The translations under genes were made by a program, and so were the position numbers. Under the pieces are notes generated by a model. It was not told the DNA's origin. It did no database searches and saw only the letters and a program-made list of their open reading frames with translations. A DNA stretch of 64,000 bases from Ruegeria halocynthiae (lineage in GTDB: Bacteria; Pseudomonadota; Alphaproteobacteria; Rhodobacterales; Rhodobacteraceae): the NCBI RefSeq assembly GCF_900106805.1, contig NZ_FNNP01000005.1:162027-226026 (forward strand). The letters run 5' to 3'. Positions 63,959 through 64,000 of the stretch are shown piece after piece (positions within the stretch are counted from its first letter, which is position 1; each line of letters starts with the position of its first letter).

Positions 63959-64000
63959 GTTTTGTCCAAAGGGTTTTTTATTGTTTTGATTGTCATGTTT

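Overview
The window looks like a chromosomal stretch of an alphaproteobacterium of the Rhodobacterales (Roseobacter group). Grounds are the divergent regB / senC-regA redox cluster, an HslV with a short propeptide, a DUF1127 protein, a COG4223-hemY pair, a DivL-like PAS protein next to tsaE-amgK-murU-addB-addA, and a tripartite tricarboxylate transporter. The genus cannot be fixed from this sequence alone. I saw no rRNA, tRNA, CRISPR array, insertion sequence or prophage gene.

Region 1 (1-9.9 kb) is a one-directional operon: a CUT1-type sugar ABC transporter (its first permease is cut by the window edge), an enolase-superfamily sugar-acid dehydratase, a mutarotase, an SDR dehydrogenase, two different FAH-fold enzymes and a ketoglutarate-semialdehyde dehydrogenase. 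This is a non-phosphorylative route for a deoxyhexose (L-fucose or L-rhamnose like) and/or a pentose, ending in pyruvate plus lactate or in 2-oxoglutarate. A sulfatase without a signal peptide converges on it.

Region 2 (9.9-20.6 kb) holds an inositol-monophosphatase-family phosphatase, a Na/Pi cotransporter, a tiny coupled ORF, an EamA exporter, a DeoR-type regulator and a complete peptide-family ABC transporter. Three copies of a TTWTTGTGGRTT motif lie in front of the sulfatase, the phosphatase and the DeoR gene. I infer one regulon for uptake and trimming of a phosphorylated or sulfated glycoside.

Region 3 (20.6-38.3 kb) is housekeeping: hslU and hslV split by an MFS gene, DUF1127, two Lin0512-family paralogues (one broken by an in-frame amber), trxA, addA, addB, murU, amgK, tsaE and a DivL-like protein with a full CtrA box in front. 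Then come regB, senC and regA (38.3-39.6 kb), a small cell-surface sugar cluster (two glycosyltransferase-like genes and an FkbM methyltransferase), an HD hydrolase, ahcY and several small conserved genes.

Region 4 (46.6-54 kb) carries a lipoprotein, EVE and YciI proteins, gpsA, tsaD, hemD, a COG4223 membrane protein with 20 perfect GAAGCC repeats, and hemY. Region 5 (53.9-64 kb) is a tctCBA transporter flanked by two separate two-component systems, each in a tight operon with an orphan substrate-binding protein, and a Pho-box-like direct repeat lies in front of tctC.
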